Assembly (NCBI GenBank): GCA_014885115.2
Contig: WKLE02002070.1
Coordinates: 1 to 33,231, forward strand
Direction: 5' to 3'
Source of the DNA: Asterionellopsis glacialis
Taxonomy: Eukaryota; Bacillariophyta; Plagiogrammaphyceae; Rhaphoneidales; Asterionellopsidaceae
Length of the DNA stretch: 33,231 nt
Shown here: one piece after another, positions 9,609-19,024 of the stretch
How the letters are laid out: each line of letters opens with the position of its first letter
How positions within the stretch are numbered: the first letter of the stretch is position 1
Notes under the pieces: model-generated
The model's input: the letters and a program-made list of their open reading frames with translations, nothing else
What the model was told of the DNA's origin: nothing
The model's database searches: none
Made by a program: the position numbers and the translations under genes

Positions 9609-10215
9609 TCAATGAACTGCAAACAACAATCTGATTTGCAATTTCCAGCATGTGCATACTAAGAAATAAAAAACGCATGCCCTTCATTCACATTTCTGCA
9701 CCCCCTGTTAGCAACTTTTTATTTTGTGGATATTTAAGTAAAAAATAAAAATTAAATAAATGGAATAGTTTTGTCATCAGCACCTTCTCTTAGACTACAA
9801 TTAGTACCTTGTTTGGTTATACACTCATGCTGCTTGAAGCACCAGACTTCTAGTACAACATGACAAAATCAACTTCAAAACTTTGAGTTCTCTTCCAACA
9901 ATAAAATTCTCCATTTTGTTGCTGCCAATTGAGTTCTAGGACTTTCTTTTGTTGTTGTTGTTTTACTGTCAACCTCTGTGTTGCTCATCATGTGTTTGGT
10001 TTGGACCATTGGAAATGCTTACACCTATGTTATTGTTCTTGAAGCAGTTTAAAACACTTTGCAAACAGCATTCTTCTTCCTTACTTTGACATTTACATTT
10101 ATTTCTGCCACCTACTGTCTGCACAATTTCAAGAATGACAACAATCCCTGTGATTGTTTATTGCCTTAGGGTAGGAATCCAAATTGATTCTTTGGTGTTC
10201 TTTATATCCTGCTGT
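9609..10215. other. AT-rich spacer after the hAT remnant
   Basis: No gene is supported. It includes a short GTT run at about 9951-9963. It may contain the right end of the hAT-like element. Confidence 0.45.
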
Positions 10216-10295
10216 CTTTACTTTACTTTACTTTACTTTACTTTACTTTACTTTACTTTACTTTACTTTACTTTACTTTACTTTACTTTACTTTA
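10216..10295 (+). repeat. (CTTTA)16 microsatellite
   Basis: Sixteen uninterrupted CTTTA pentamers, followed by one degenerate copy CTTAA. It abuts the first satellite monomer at 10301. Confidence 0.95.
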
Positions 10296-10300
10296 CTTAA

Positions 10301-11704
10301 GGTTCCACCAGTCCCAATATTTTGCATCAAATAATTTTGATTTTTTCTTTTATCAATATTTCAAGCTTCCTGGTCAAAACCAGAACAAAAAAGGACATTC
10401 TTTGACCACATTCACCCATATTTTAGATCCCTGCCACACCCTCTTTGTCTGCCTGCAAGAGGCCTGCTTGGAAAAATTAAAATCCCAAGTGCTCTAACCA
10501 GGTGGTAATGTATTTTGCATCAATTACTTTTTATTTCTCCTTTACCAATATTTCAAGCTTTGCATCAAAATTACTTTTGCTTTTTCCTTTACCAATATTT
10601 CAAGCTTCCTGAACAAAACCATCTCAAACAAATAACATTCTTTGACTGCAATTTACCCATATTTTAGATCCCTGCCACACCCTCTTTGTCTGCCTGGTGA
10701 AAACTAAAAAAGCAAGAAAAACAACCAGTTCTAATATTTTCAATCAATTTTTTTTTTTTTTTCTTTACCAATATTTTAAGCTTCCTGATCAAAATAATCT
10801 CAAACAAAGGGAATTTTTTGACTGCAACCAAACATATTTTAGGTCCCTATCACACTGCATCCCTTTTGCCTGTCTGAAAGGGGGGCAGCAGCCTGGTGAA
10901 AATTAAAATCAAAAAAGGTTCCGCCAGTCCCTATATTTTGTATCAAATAATTTTGATTTTTCCTTTTACCAATATTTCAAGCTTCCTGAACAAAACTAGT
11001 TTAAAAAAAGACCTTCGCTGATCACACTCACTGATATTTTAGATCCTTGCCATACTTGCCTGCTGAAAACTAATATTTCAAATCCCAATTGTTCTAAGCA
11101 GGCAAAATAATTTGCATCAAAATTACTTTTGCTTTTTCCTTCACCAATATTTCAAGCTTCCTGAACAAAACCATCTCAAACAAATAACATTCTTTGGCTG
11201 CAATTCATCCATATTTTAGATCCCTGCCATACCCTGTTTGAGTGCCTGCCAGGGGCCTACCTGCTGAAAACTAAAACAGCAAGAAAAACAACCAGTTCTA
11301 ATATTTTCAATCAATCAAATTTGCTTTTTCCTTGACCAATATTTTAAGCTTCCTGATCAAAACAATCTCAAACAAAGAGAATTCTTTGACTACAATCAAT
11401 CAAATTTAGGTCCCTGCCACACTGCACCCCTTTTGCCTGTCTGCCAGGGGCCTGGCTTGTGAAAATTAAAATTACAAAAGGTTCAACCAGTCCCAATATG
11501 TTGCATCAAATAATTCTCCTTTTTCCTTTAACAGTATTTTGAGCTTCCTGAACAAAACCATAACAAAAAAAAAGGACCTTCTCTGACCACATTCACCCAT
11601 ATTTTAGATTCTTGCTATACCCTCTTTGCCTGCCTGCCAGGTTCTTGCCTCTTGAAAACTAAAATCTCCATCGGTCCAACTAGGTGAAATATTTTAAATC
11701 ACTT
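10301..11704 (+). repeat. Satellite of ~190-bp monomers in A-B-C higher-order arrangement
   Basis: Seven diverged monomers, all containing a core close to TTTACCAATATTTCAAGCTT and a later ATATTTTAGATCCCTGCCA. By shared variants they fall into three types: A at 10301, 10917 and 11480 (starting GGTTCCACCAGTCCC-like); B at 10491 and 11091 (CTCAAACAAATAACATTCTT variant); C at 10725 and 11292 (CCAGTTCTAATATTTTCAAT). The order is A-B-C-A-B-C-A, followed by a B-like stub at 11673 that runs into the CAA tract. The trimer period is 563-616 bp. The first B copy has an extra internal ~60-bp duplication of the core. Most monomers carry AAGCTT. No coding content was seen. Confidence 0.85.
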
Positions 11705-11841
11705 ACAACAACAACAACATCAACAACACAAAATACAACTACAACAACTATGCTGACAACCACAACCACAACCACAACAACAACACATTCTACAATAACA
11801 ACAACAACAACAATTTTAACAGTAACACCACCACCTCCAAC

Positions 11842-11939
<98 letters not shown>

Positions 11940-12024
11940 AACAACCCCAACAATAACCCAACAAGAACTTGTTTGTTGTTTGCTGTTCAAATTGGTTGTT
12001 CTTGTTGTTGATTAGGGTTGCAAA

Positions 12025-12059
<35 letters not shown>

Positions 12060-12080
12060 TCATCATCATCATCAACAACA
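11705..12080 (+). repeat. CAA/GTT/CAA trinucleotide tract
   Basis: Imperfect CAA/CAN triplets start at about 11705 and become a pure (CAA)26 at 11843-11920, then CAGCAG and six more CAA. A GTT-rich stretch (about 11966-12014) is followed by a second CAA run (about 12028-12059), five CAT and three CAA. The middle GTT part can pair with either flanking CAA run. Long frames through it (poly-Q, poly-T, poly-V) are repeat artefacts. Confidence 0.9.
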
Positions 12081-12096
12081 ACTATGACAGTTGGTC

Positions 12097-12131
12097 ATAT
12101 TATATATACATATATATGTATATATATATAT
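12097..12131. repeat. TA-rich dinucleotide tract
   Basis: An imperfect TA run, with the local palindrome ATACATATATATGTAT. It lies about 30 bp beyond the stop of the phospholipase-D-like gene. Confidence 0.75.
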
Positions 12132-12159
12132 CCTTTCCCGTTCATCCCTCCATTTTGGA

Positions 12160-14019
12160 TTACTCTTTTTTATCTCCTCTAGGTACTGACTGTACTTGTA
12201 CAATCTCAACCTTTGCATCTTCTTCGTGCGTGTAGCAATCAAATTCAGATGAAAGCGCACCAAAATTAGCCATCTCTGCTTGCATCATTTGATTTTTGGT
12301 GTCTTCTGAGATATCTGCCGTGTCTTTGCCATCTCGATCAATGTCAAGTCCATCCATCACTTCATGCACATCACAATCTTCTCCAGTAAACGAACATCGC
12401 CACATTGGGTTCCAATACTCTTTCATAATCTTCTCCGTTTGGTCTTTACCATCAATAATGACACCCCACTCTGCCAAATCAGCAATGTAGAGGTTTTGCG
12501 ACCCAATATATGTAGCAATATCATCCACAATGAAATGTTTGGCATGCATCGCCATGGATTCACCATCTTTCCAATTTTTGCCTTGCTTTTCCCGAATATA
12601 ACAAATGCGTAGATTCTCATCAACAATTTGTCGAAGCTTGGCATCGTCAGTATCCGGGTAAAGCTTTTTGATGGCTTTGATAATTTCTGATGCAACATCT
12701 TCACATGTCCATCCATTGCCATAATTAGCTTCTGTTGGGCCAAGACCAGCAGGAATTGAATTAGGATTACTCAAAACAATCTCAACATCAACACCCTTTT
12801 CGAAAATGACAGTTGCTAGAGCCTCCAAATATGCGTGAGGCCAGACAGTACCGGGCAGTGCAATTTTAGTTTTCGGGAAACTGCGTTGTTAATAATGCCG
12901 AACCAGTAAATAACAACAATTACACATGAGGGTGAGAGACTTAATAAAGATGGAGGAAAATGTTGGGGTAAAGCCAGCAAAATCTTTCACGAAAATGACT
13001 TACCAAATAGGTCCCATATCTTGCAATGCCATGCGAATGATTTTCTTTGCAGAACCAATCATGGCAACAAAGGCGTCATCTGATGGACGGAAACGTTTGA
13101 TAAGTGCTCCATACCGACCAAGACTAATAAGGGGGGTTTCGTCTCTATCATTAAAACGTTTGGGAACTACACGTTTCCGATACATGGGAGGAAATATTTC
13201 AGCCTTTCCTTCAGGGTACTCGCTGACAGTAACACGGACAGGATGAACTAGAGGTAAATAGTCAGGAAGTTTGTCGACAATACTTCCAATTATTGTGCTT
13301 TGCTTGTCTTCAATGAACTTCCACTGTTGATTGGCAAAGAGATGTCCATCATGTGCTACTCGACCCTTCATTTCAAGGGAAAGATCATGGACCGGATTGA
13401 ATTTCAGATAGTGTGCATCCCACATGTTATGTCCACCGGTATGAAGGTACAAACCATCAACTGCTATAATCTTGGCATGATTCCATGACACACCCTTTCT
13501 CCATGCTCCTACCCAAAGTTGGAGGTTGGAATCAAAGGGGAGGTTTTCTGTCAGTTTCCTGATAACACGAGTAACGTCGACCGGCATACCTATTATGTTC
13601 CCAAACATCATACGAACAACAACGGGCTTCTCACTCGATTTAGAATTTTCAGCTACTTTTAGAAGTCCCTTTTGAAATTCTTCCATAAACAAACCATCCG
13701 GAGGACCAAGACTGAGAACATCACACCAAATTTTTGTCCTACTGAGGATTTCACCCATTTTTTTGGGGAACCAGTTGTCATGGCCATCTGGGTGATCCCC
13801 ATCTGTATCTGGCGACCAACTCTTCAAGGGAGTTTGGTGAAGTTCTCCAATCACCTTTCCTGATGTGACATTCCAAAGAGAATGCCAATGATTGTTATGA
13901 TGTTTTCGTAATTCATCATAAGCAGCACGACTCACATAGGTGAGATTTTCCGCATCGTCATCTTCTACTTCTTCTCCAGATGAGATGTACGGGTCTGGGC
14001 AACAACATAACAAACTCAT
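12160..14019 (-). CDS. Phospholipase-D-like (HKD) protein, two exons
   Basis: Exon 1 is 14019-13004 and exon 2 is 12880-12160; the 123-bp intron splices in frame to give 578 residues. Two HKD motifs are present: H181-x-K183-x4-D188 (NHAKIIAVDG, then GGHN) and H451-x-K453-x4-D458 (MHAKHFIVDD, then GSQN), one in each half, as the bilobed PLD fold requires. The junction reads MALQDMGPIC-FPKTKIALPG, a natural PLD-type sequence. PLD-family enzymes cleave or transfer phosphodiester bonds, usually of phospholipids; the substrate here is unknown. The N-terminus MSLLCCCPDPY has no signal peptide but a Cys triplet at 5-7 that could be palmitoylated, suggesting membrane attachment. The C-terminal ~70 residues are acidic. 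There are no PX, PH or C2 domains, so it is not the classical eukaryotic PLD1/2 type. Confidence 0.85.
12881..13003 (-). other. Intron of the phospholipase-D-like gene
   Basis: Donor TTG|GTAAGT at 13003 and acceptor AACGCAG at 12881 on the reverse strand. Phase 2 at the junction rebuilds a TGT codon. The flanking frames match exactly and no other acceptor was needed. Confidence 0.85.
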
Positions 14020-15113
14020 TTTGATATTATATTACTTTCTTTTGACAGTATGAGAAGAATGCGGTAGAACGTTCTTTCGTTGCTTCAATTTTTCGGACAA
14101 GTGGACGAAAAAAATACTCTGCCGACTAGTCTCTCTATTCCTAGACGTTCGAACAGCTAGTTCGAACTACGCTACGTGGTGTTTTTGGCAAAAGGAGAAC
14201 AGTTGCAAAGCAGAAGAGAAAAAAATGATGCTTCGTCCGAATCTTCTCTTTCATGATCTTTGCCAGTATCTTTATACGTGAACTACCGTTAATAGCAAAG
14301 TAAGTACCTAAGCAACAGCATGTAGGACTATTGGGTCAGACGGTTGAGAATGCAGAGATCCAATCAAAATCGAAATTAGCTTATATAGCTTACATCAATA
14401 AGTATAAAATAAAAATGATGACTTTGCAATTTCAACGTTTTAATAACGTCTAACGTCCTTTGCAAAACATCATGTACTGACTGTAATTCACTGGACTTTT
14501 AAATTACAATTAACATAATACCTGTCACAAAAATAAATAAAAAAATACCGGTTCCCTTTTTTGGCAATTTTGAAATTGATTTTATATAACATATACTATT
14601 ATCGATTATTGAACACTTTCTTCATAATGCTTGACCCCGCCTTATTGGTGATATTATGTGATGTCATTCAATATTTTTTTAGCTAGGAAAGGGACGAGTA
14701 GTCTACTTTTATTATTTTATTTTTTGTAGATTTTTTTGAAAATTTATGTATGACGACGTCAGCATGTAAGCAACACGAAAAAATTTTGAAGCTTGAAAAA
14801 AAAAAAAAAAATGATGTACTGCTAGTACACAGTATTCTTGAACTCATTATTTTTTAGGCTTATTACCAGGTGTGGACTGTAGTAGTCAAGTTCTGTCATG
14901 CCCTTATCTCTAGAGGGCAACTATTGGTGCCGATCGAAAGATTTCAGAGTGTTCCGAAATCTGCAATAAATATTGCAGTATTGTACTGTACCAGGTAGTG
15001 AAGAGTGTCTGTTTTTTTAACTAACCAGAATGAGATTAGTTTTGTAACGGGCACAAACTCCACACCAATATAAACAGGCAGGCTTTCCTATTTCCAAGGC
15101 GACATTCAGCGGT
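14020..15113. other. Intergenic spacer
   Basis: No gene seen. It is AT-rich from about 14390, with a poly-A run at about 14796-14811 and GTAC/CCAGGTA words near 14815-15000. A sequence near 14749-14800 resembles one near 26095-26145 (see findings). Confidence 0.5.
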
Positions 15114-15874
15114 ATGGAAAAGTCCGATGCAACAACTCCTACAAAGGCTGCTGCTGCTGCTGCCACTATGATTACTGCCCCATCCCCTTCTCGGCAGTCG
15201 ACTATCTTGTGGTTTGCCTTCGTCCTTGACTTAACAATTCTCATGCACATGATTGATTCGCACAGCAGCTTTCTCGCCTACACAGAATACGACGACAAGG
15301 AAAAGATGTATTTTTTTAGGGTTTTCGGTACTACCTCGCCGTGCCGCACAGTTCGTCGACACGGGCCCATGCCATGTTCGGGACGATCCTACTCCTGCTC
15401 TCCCTCCATCATCTATCCCACTGGATGCGCAAGGAATCCTTGGATCGCCACCGGTCCGTGGAATGGGCATTTGTCGCGTGCGGATGCCTTCAGATCCCGA
15501 CCAAGTGCTACCTTGGACTCCATTGGGCCAAACAAGAGATTATCGATATCATGCGAGTCCTATTTTGTTTTTTTGTTTTTTTGGGGGGGAGTCTGGGGTA
15601 TCATAGTTTGGTACACAGCCTCCATTCAAAAGAATATTCCCAGGCACCAGCAGTGGGGCGTTCGATTCACGGTGATGTGCCATTGGATCTATCTCAATCT
15701 TTCGGACGGCTACTGACTATATTTATTCGGTACTTTTTCTATGGAAGCAGGATGGATTATCACTCTCGTATTCAGGTATTACATTCTGTGATTTGGACCC
15801 TTCTGGTCCTGTTTTCCCGACACAGGAATTCTTGGTCTGGTCACAAACCGGAAAGTGCTGGTTTTACTCTCTAA
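15114..15874 (+). pseudogene. Membrane-protein-like gene, apparently frameshifted
   Basis: ATG 15114 opens MEKSDATTPTKAAAAAAT, then a hydrophobic segment (ILWFAFVLDLTILMHMI) and TEYDDKEKMYFFRVFG. At about 15320-15328 the coding look moves to another frame, which continues YYLAVPHSSSTRAHAMFG, a second hydrophobic helix (TILLLLSLHHLSHW) and EWAFVACGCLQIPTKCYLGL. That frame stays open to TAA at 15874. Joining the two needs one extra base near 15327; no GT-AG intron of normal length fits cleanly, although TTTTTTTAG at 15311-15319 resembles an acceptor. A T/G homopolymer tract at about 15563-15589 blurs the 3' part. The family is unrecognised. It could be a pseudogene, a gene with an intron I cannot place, or an assembly error. 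Confidence 0.4.
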
Positions 15875-16191
15875 AAAGCTTCAGTAGGAATCTAGCAGGA
15901 CTGTGCCTACAAACACATAATTGGGATTTGAGGACTATGGGGATTTGAGGACTTAATATCTTTAGTCTAGGCACTAGAGGAAACAGAAACAAACAGCACA
16001 GAGAGATAAAGCTTGTTCGAGCGTCACCATCACCACAACCATTGCCCCCCCCCACCACCAAAAGAAAGTGAGAATGCCAACACGCAACACGGTGATCAGT
16101 CTTTCCCTCTAACACGAAATAATGAAATGCATAAGAACTTTATACTATATTTTAGGTTTGTGTTGTAATCTCTACTTTTTTTATTTGACAT
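15875..16191. other. Convergent 3' spacer
   Basis: Lies between the frameshifted forward frame and the 3' end of J1. It contains a C9 run near 16046; nothing else was recognised. Confidence 0.5.
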
Positions 16192-17925
16192 TTACAATCC
16201 TAAATCTTTTTTTAACTTTTCAAATTCATCATCAACTTGAATTTCTCTTAATCGACGTTTATCTTCTTGTGCTTGACTTTCATAGGATGATTTTCGTCGA
16301 TGCGGTGGAACAGGTGGTGTCCATTTTGTAGGTGTAGTAGATGTAGACGTGCTTGACGACGGCGACGATGATCGACTACTACTACTGCTGCTGCTGCTGC
16401 TATTACTTGTAGAAGCTTCACGACGGGTGTAACTCTGATTGGATGTTTGTGGATCACTTCTCGTAGATTGAGTGGACGATGATGATGCAGTTGTTGTTTC
16501 TTTCTTATTGGTAGTACCACGACTTGAAGAAGATCGACGTCCACGAGAACTACGACTTGATCCTCGTCCTCTTCCATAGGATCCAAAACTTTCACGTCTC
16601 CATGATTCAGAAGAATCATCAGTACTACTACTGCTACTACCTGTTGTTGAAGTGCCATCACTAGTACTGCTGCTACCGCTACTGTCGTATCCTGATGACG
16701 AAGTTGATGAATATCCCGTATTTCTATTGCTACCTGTTGTACTTGTTGAATCATCATCTTTCGTCCTACCACCACCAACATCCCCAGATACAATAAGTTC
16801 TTTATATCTTGTTTGTAATTTGACAAGCCGTTTTCGTGCTTGTTTTAAATATCCCTTGATGACTTTTTGTCGTGCTTGTAATTCTGATATTTTTTCTTCC
16901 AATTCTAATTTTTCCATAAATTTCCCTGTGGTTTGCTTTAACTCGGCTTGCATCATGATTAATTCCTTTTCCACATTATCCAATTTAGAGGATAATTGTT
17001 GTACAATTAATTCTGTATCATCCATTTCATCACGTACATCTTGCAACGAACCCGTTTGTAATAATATTCGTAATTCTGCATCATCACTACTGGAAGACGA
17101 TGAGGATGATCCCATTTCATCACTCCCATATCCATCCACATTGCGTTCTAAAAATTCTACAAAATCACGAAAGATACCACTACTACTACTACCACCACCA
17201 CCAGCCACTGCACCTGCTGCACCCATGAGTAAATCTGAAAAGATGGAACTAAAACTATCTCCATTGGTATCATATTGTTCATCCATTTCCCCATAGTTTG
17301 GCATATAATCTTGCCAATCGGTGGATGTGCCACGTTGCTGTTGTTTTCGACTTGAATCATAATAGCTGCTGGTACGTCGATGAGGTGGTGTATATCCTCC
17401 ACCACTTGCAGCACCAGTGCTACCACCATTCGCACCACCAGTACTACTACTACTACCATTTTTACCCATGAGCGTAGCATAGGCTGCATTAATTTTCGCA
17501 AAATTATCATTGGCTTGTTTTTTTTCTTCCGGTGAACTATCTTGATTAATAATTACATCTGGATGATATTTCAATGCCATACGTTTATAGGCACGTTTAA
17601 TAGTTTTTTTATCCAATGTCGGTGATGGTTCTAAATTTAAAATTTGAAATGGATCATCTGGTAAAACTTGATTACTCCGCGAAGACGATGCATAAAGTAC
17701 AAACGTGGGTCTCTTGGCATGCTGTGTGTGCCTTGTACATGGGTGGTACTGGACTGATGATAACGACAAGAATGATGAATCATAATGATGTACCGATTGA
17801 AAATAATTAGTCTTGCTATGAGGTGTTGATATACTAAATCCAATGGCATGGTTTGGTAAGTGTAAAAGGATCATGGTAGATGTTGTAGTCATCCACACTA
17901 TAGATAATTTGTCAAGAAAACGCAT
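16192..17925 (-). CDS. J-domain protein J1, predicted plastid-targeted
   Basis: 577 residues from ATG 17925 (MRFLDKLSIVW); an upstream in-frame TTG is not a start. Residues 1-29 form a signal-peptide-like leader ending NHAIG|FSISTP, a G|F junction of the ASAFAP type followed by a Ser/Thr/Pro/basic transit-like stretch, suggesting import into a complex plastid. The J-domain lies at about 90-153 with HPD at 121-123 (ALKYHPDVI), so Hsp70 stimulation should be intact. A Gly/Ser linker follows, then a helical domain at about 251-378 shared with J2 and J3 (FVEFLERNVDGYG, DEMDDTELIVQQL, KQARKRLVKLQTRY). A long Ser/Arg/Thr-rich low-complexity region leads to a charged end, EFEKLKKDLGL, resembling the J2 end. 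It has no DnaJ Gly/Phe, zinc-finger or C-terminal substrate domains, so it is a type III J-protein. No intron. Confidence 0.85.
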   Translation of the reverse strand: MRFLDKLSIVWMTTTSTMILLHLPNHAIGFSISTPHSKTNYFQSVHHYDSSFLSLSSVQYHPCTRHTQHAKRPTFVLYASSSRSNQVLPDDPFQILNLEPSPTLDKKTIKRAYKRMALKYHPDVIINQDSSPEEKKQANDNFAKINAAYATLMGKNGSSSSTGGANGGSTGAASGGGYTPPHRRTSSYYDSSRKQQQRGTSTDWQDYMPNYGEMDEQYDTNGDSFSSIFSDLLMGAAGAVAGGGGSSSSGIFRDFVEFLERNVDGYGSDEMGSSSSSSSSDDAELRILLQTGSLQDVRDEMDDTELIVQQLSSKLDNVEKELIMMQAELKQTTGKFMEKLELEEKISELQARQKVIKGYLKQARKRLVKLQTRYKELIVSGDVGGGRTKDDDSTSTTGSNRNTGYSSTSSSGYDSSGSSSTSDGTSTTGSSSSSTDDSSESWRRESFGSYGRGRGSSRSSRGRRSSSSRGTTNKKETTTASSSSTQSTRSDPQTSNQSYTRREASTSNSSSSSSSSSRSSSPSSSTSTSTTPTKWTPPVPPHRRKSSYESQAQEDKRRLREIQVDDEFEKLKKDLGL

Positions 17926-19024
17926 GATGGAAAGTGCACTAACTCCTGCGGCTGTTACGTGAATCAAGTTTTGTTTGGTGCTTATTCAATTCTCTTGCAA
18001 TTCAAAATTTGACTGATACTTTCTTTTGATATGCGTTGTTATCCTCCTGTGTTGTAGACACAAACTGGACAACCTGTGTGTGCGCCAATGGATGACCAAA
18101 GTGGTTCTGAGTCGAGGAATTACGCAAGACTCAAATCTATTAGGAGTAATAAAAAAGAGATGACCAACACGACAAAATCAGAGAGAGATGTTGTGATTTG
18201 TGATGCTATTTTTCTCTGTCAAAATTCTGACGAAAGCTGCAGCTCGAGAGAGAGAGAGAAGACTCAGAGGCGACAACAGACAACACATCATGACAGAGAT
18301 CCAACGAAAGATCGATCACGCAGGAAGAAAAGAAAGAAGACGGAAAGGATACCTCCTCACCTACTGTTTTTGACACGTGACGACAGCATCAGTGCCTCGC
18401 CTGACTTGGCATTTCCTGAGGCGTGCCCTCTCTAGTAGAGTCTACACAGTGACAGTACGCAGGTTCAGGCAGACAGTTCATCGGGGCTGACTCGTGCTTG
18501 CGCGCTGCGCGAGGGTGTCGTGAGATCTTCAACATGGGCACTTTTTGTCTTGTAAACGTAGGTACATGGCACTATCAAGCTAATGGTAAATCAGGTACGT
18601 AATCTACGAACCGGTACAAAATTATTGCTTTCGAACTGAATTTAGCCGGAATTCAGTGTATCCCTAACCCCTAATTATGGTACTCGTACACAAGAACGAG
18701 AACCCTTCTAAGCGCAGACTCCAAGAAACGAGAACTCCTGAGCGAGACAAAGGAGAGTGAAACAAGAAAGTGTCGAGACACGACTACGGTAGGGCAAGGA
18801 CTACCGGAGTTGTCAGGATGGAAGTCACGCGACTCAACACTTCGTCCTTGTCAACTCGCTCACATCAACACATGATGACATGTTTGATTGACACCTGTAT
18901 AGAACACTAACAGCGAGATTGTTTATTAAAAAAAAAAAACCAACACCATCACAACTACAGCAACAACGACAGTACAGTACAGAGTAATAATAACTCCAAC
19001 AAAGAAAAGAAAGCAACTTTATTC
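17926..19024. promoter_or_regulatory. Shared 5' region of J1 and the LOG-like gene
   Basis: 1.1 kb lies between two divergent start codons, so it should hold both promoters. No defined core element was identified. A 119-codon forward frame (ATG at 18088) is Arg/Lys/Ser-rich with a GAGA run and is not accepted as a gene. AGTACAGTACAGAG lies at about 18972, just upstream of the LOG-like start. Confidence 0.4.

Noticed and set aside
11680..12081. Long poly-Cys/Val/Gln/Thr frames
   Set aside because: They are translations of the CAA/GTT trinucleotide tract in several frames.
18088..18435. Basic Arg/Lys/Ser-rich frame upstream of the LOG-like gene
   Set aside because: Low-complexity GAGA sequence in a divergent promoter region, no domain and no second evidence for coding.
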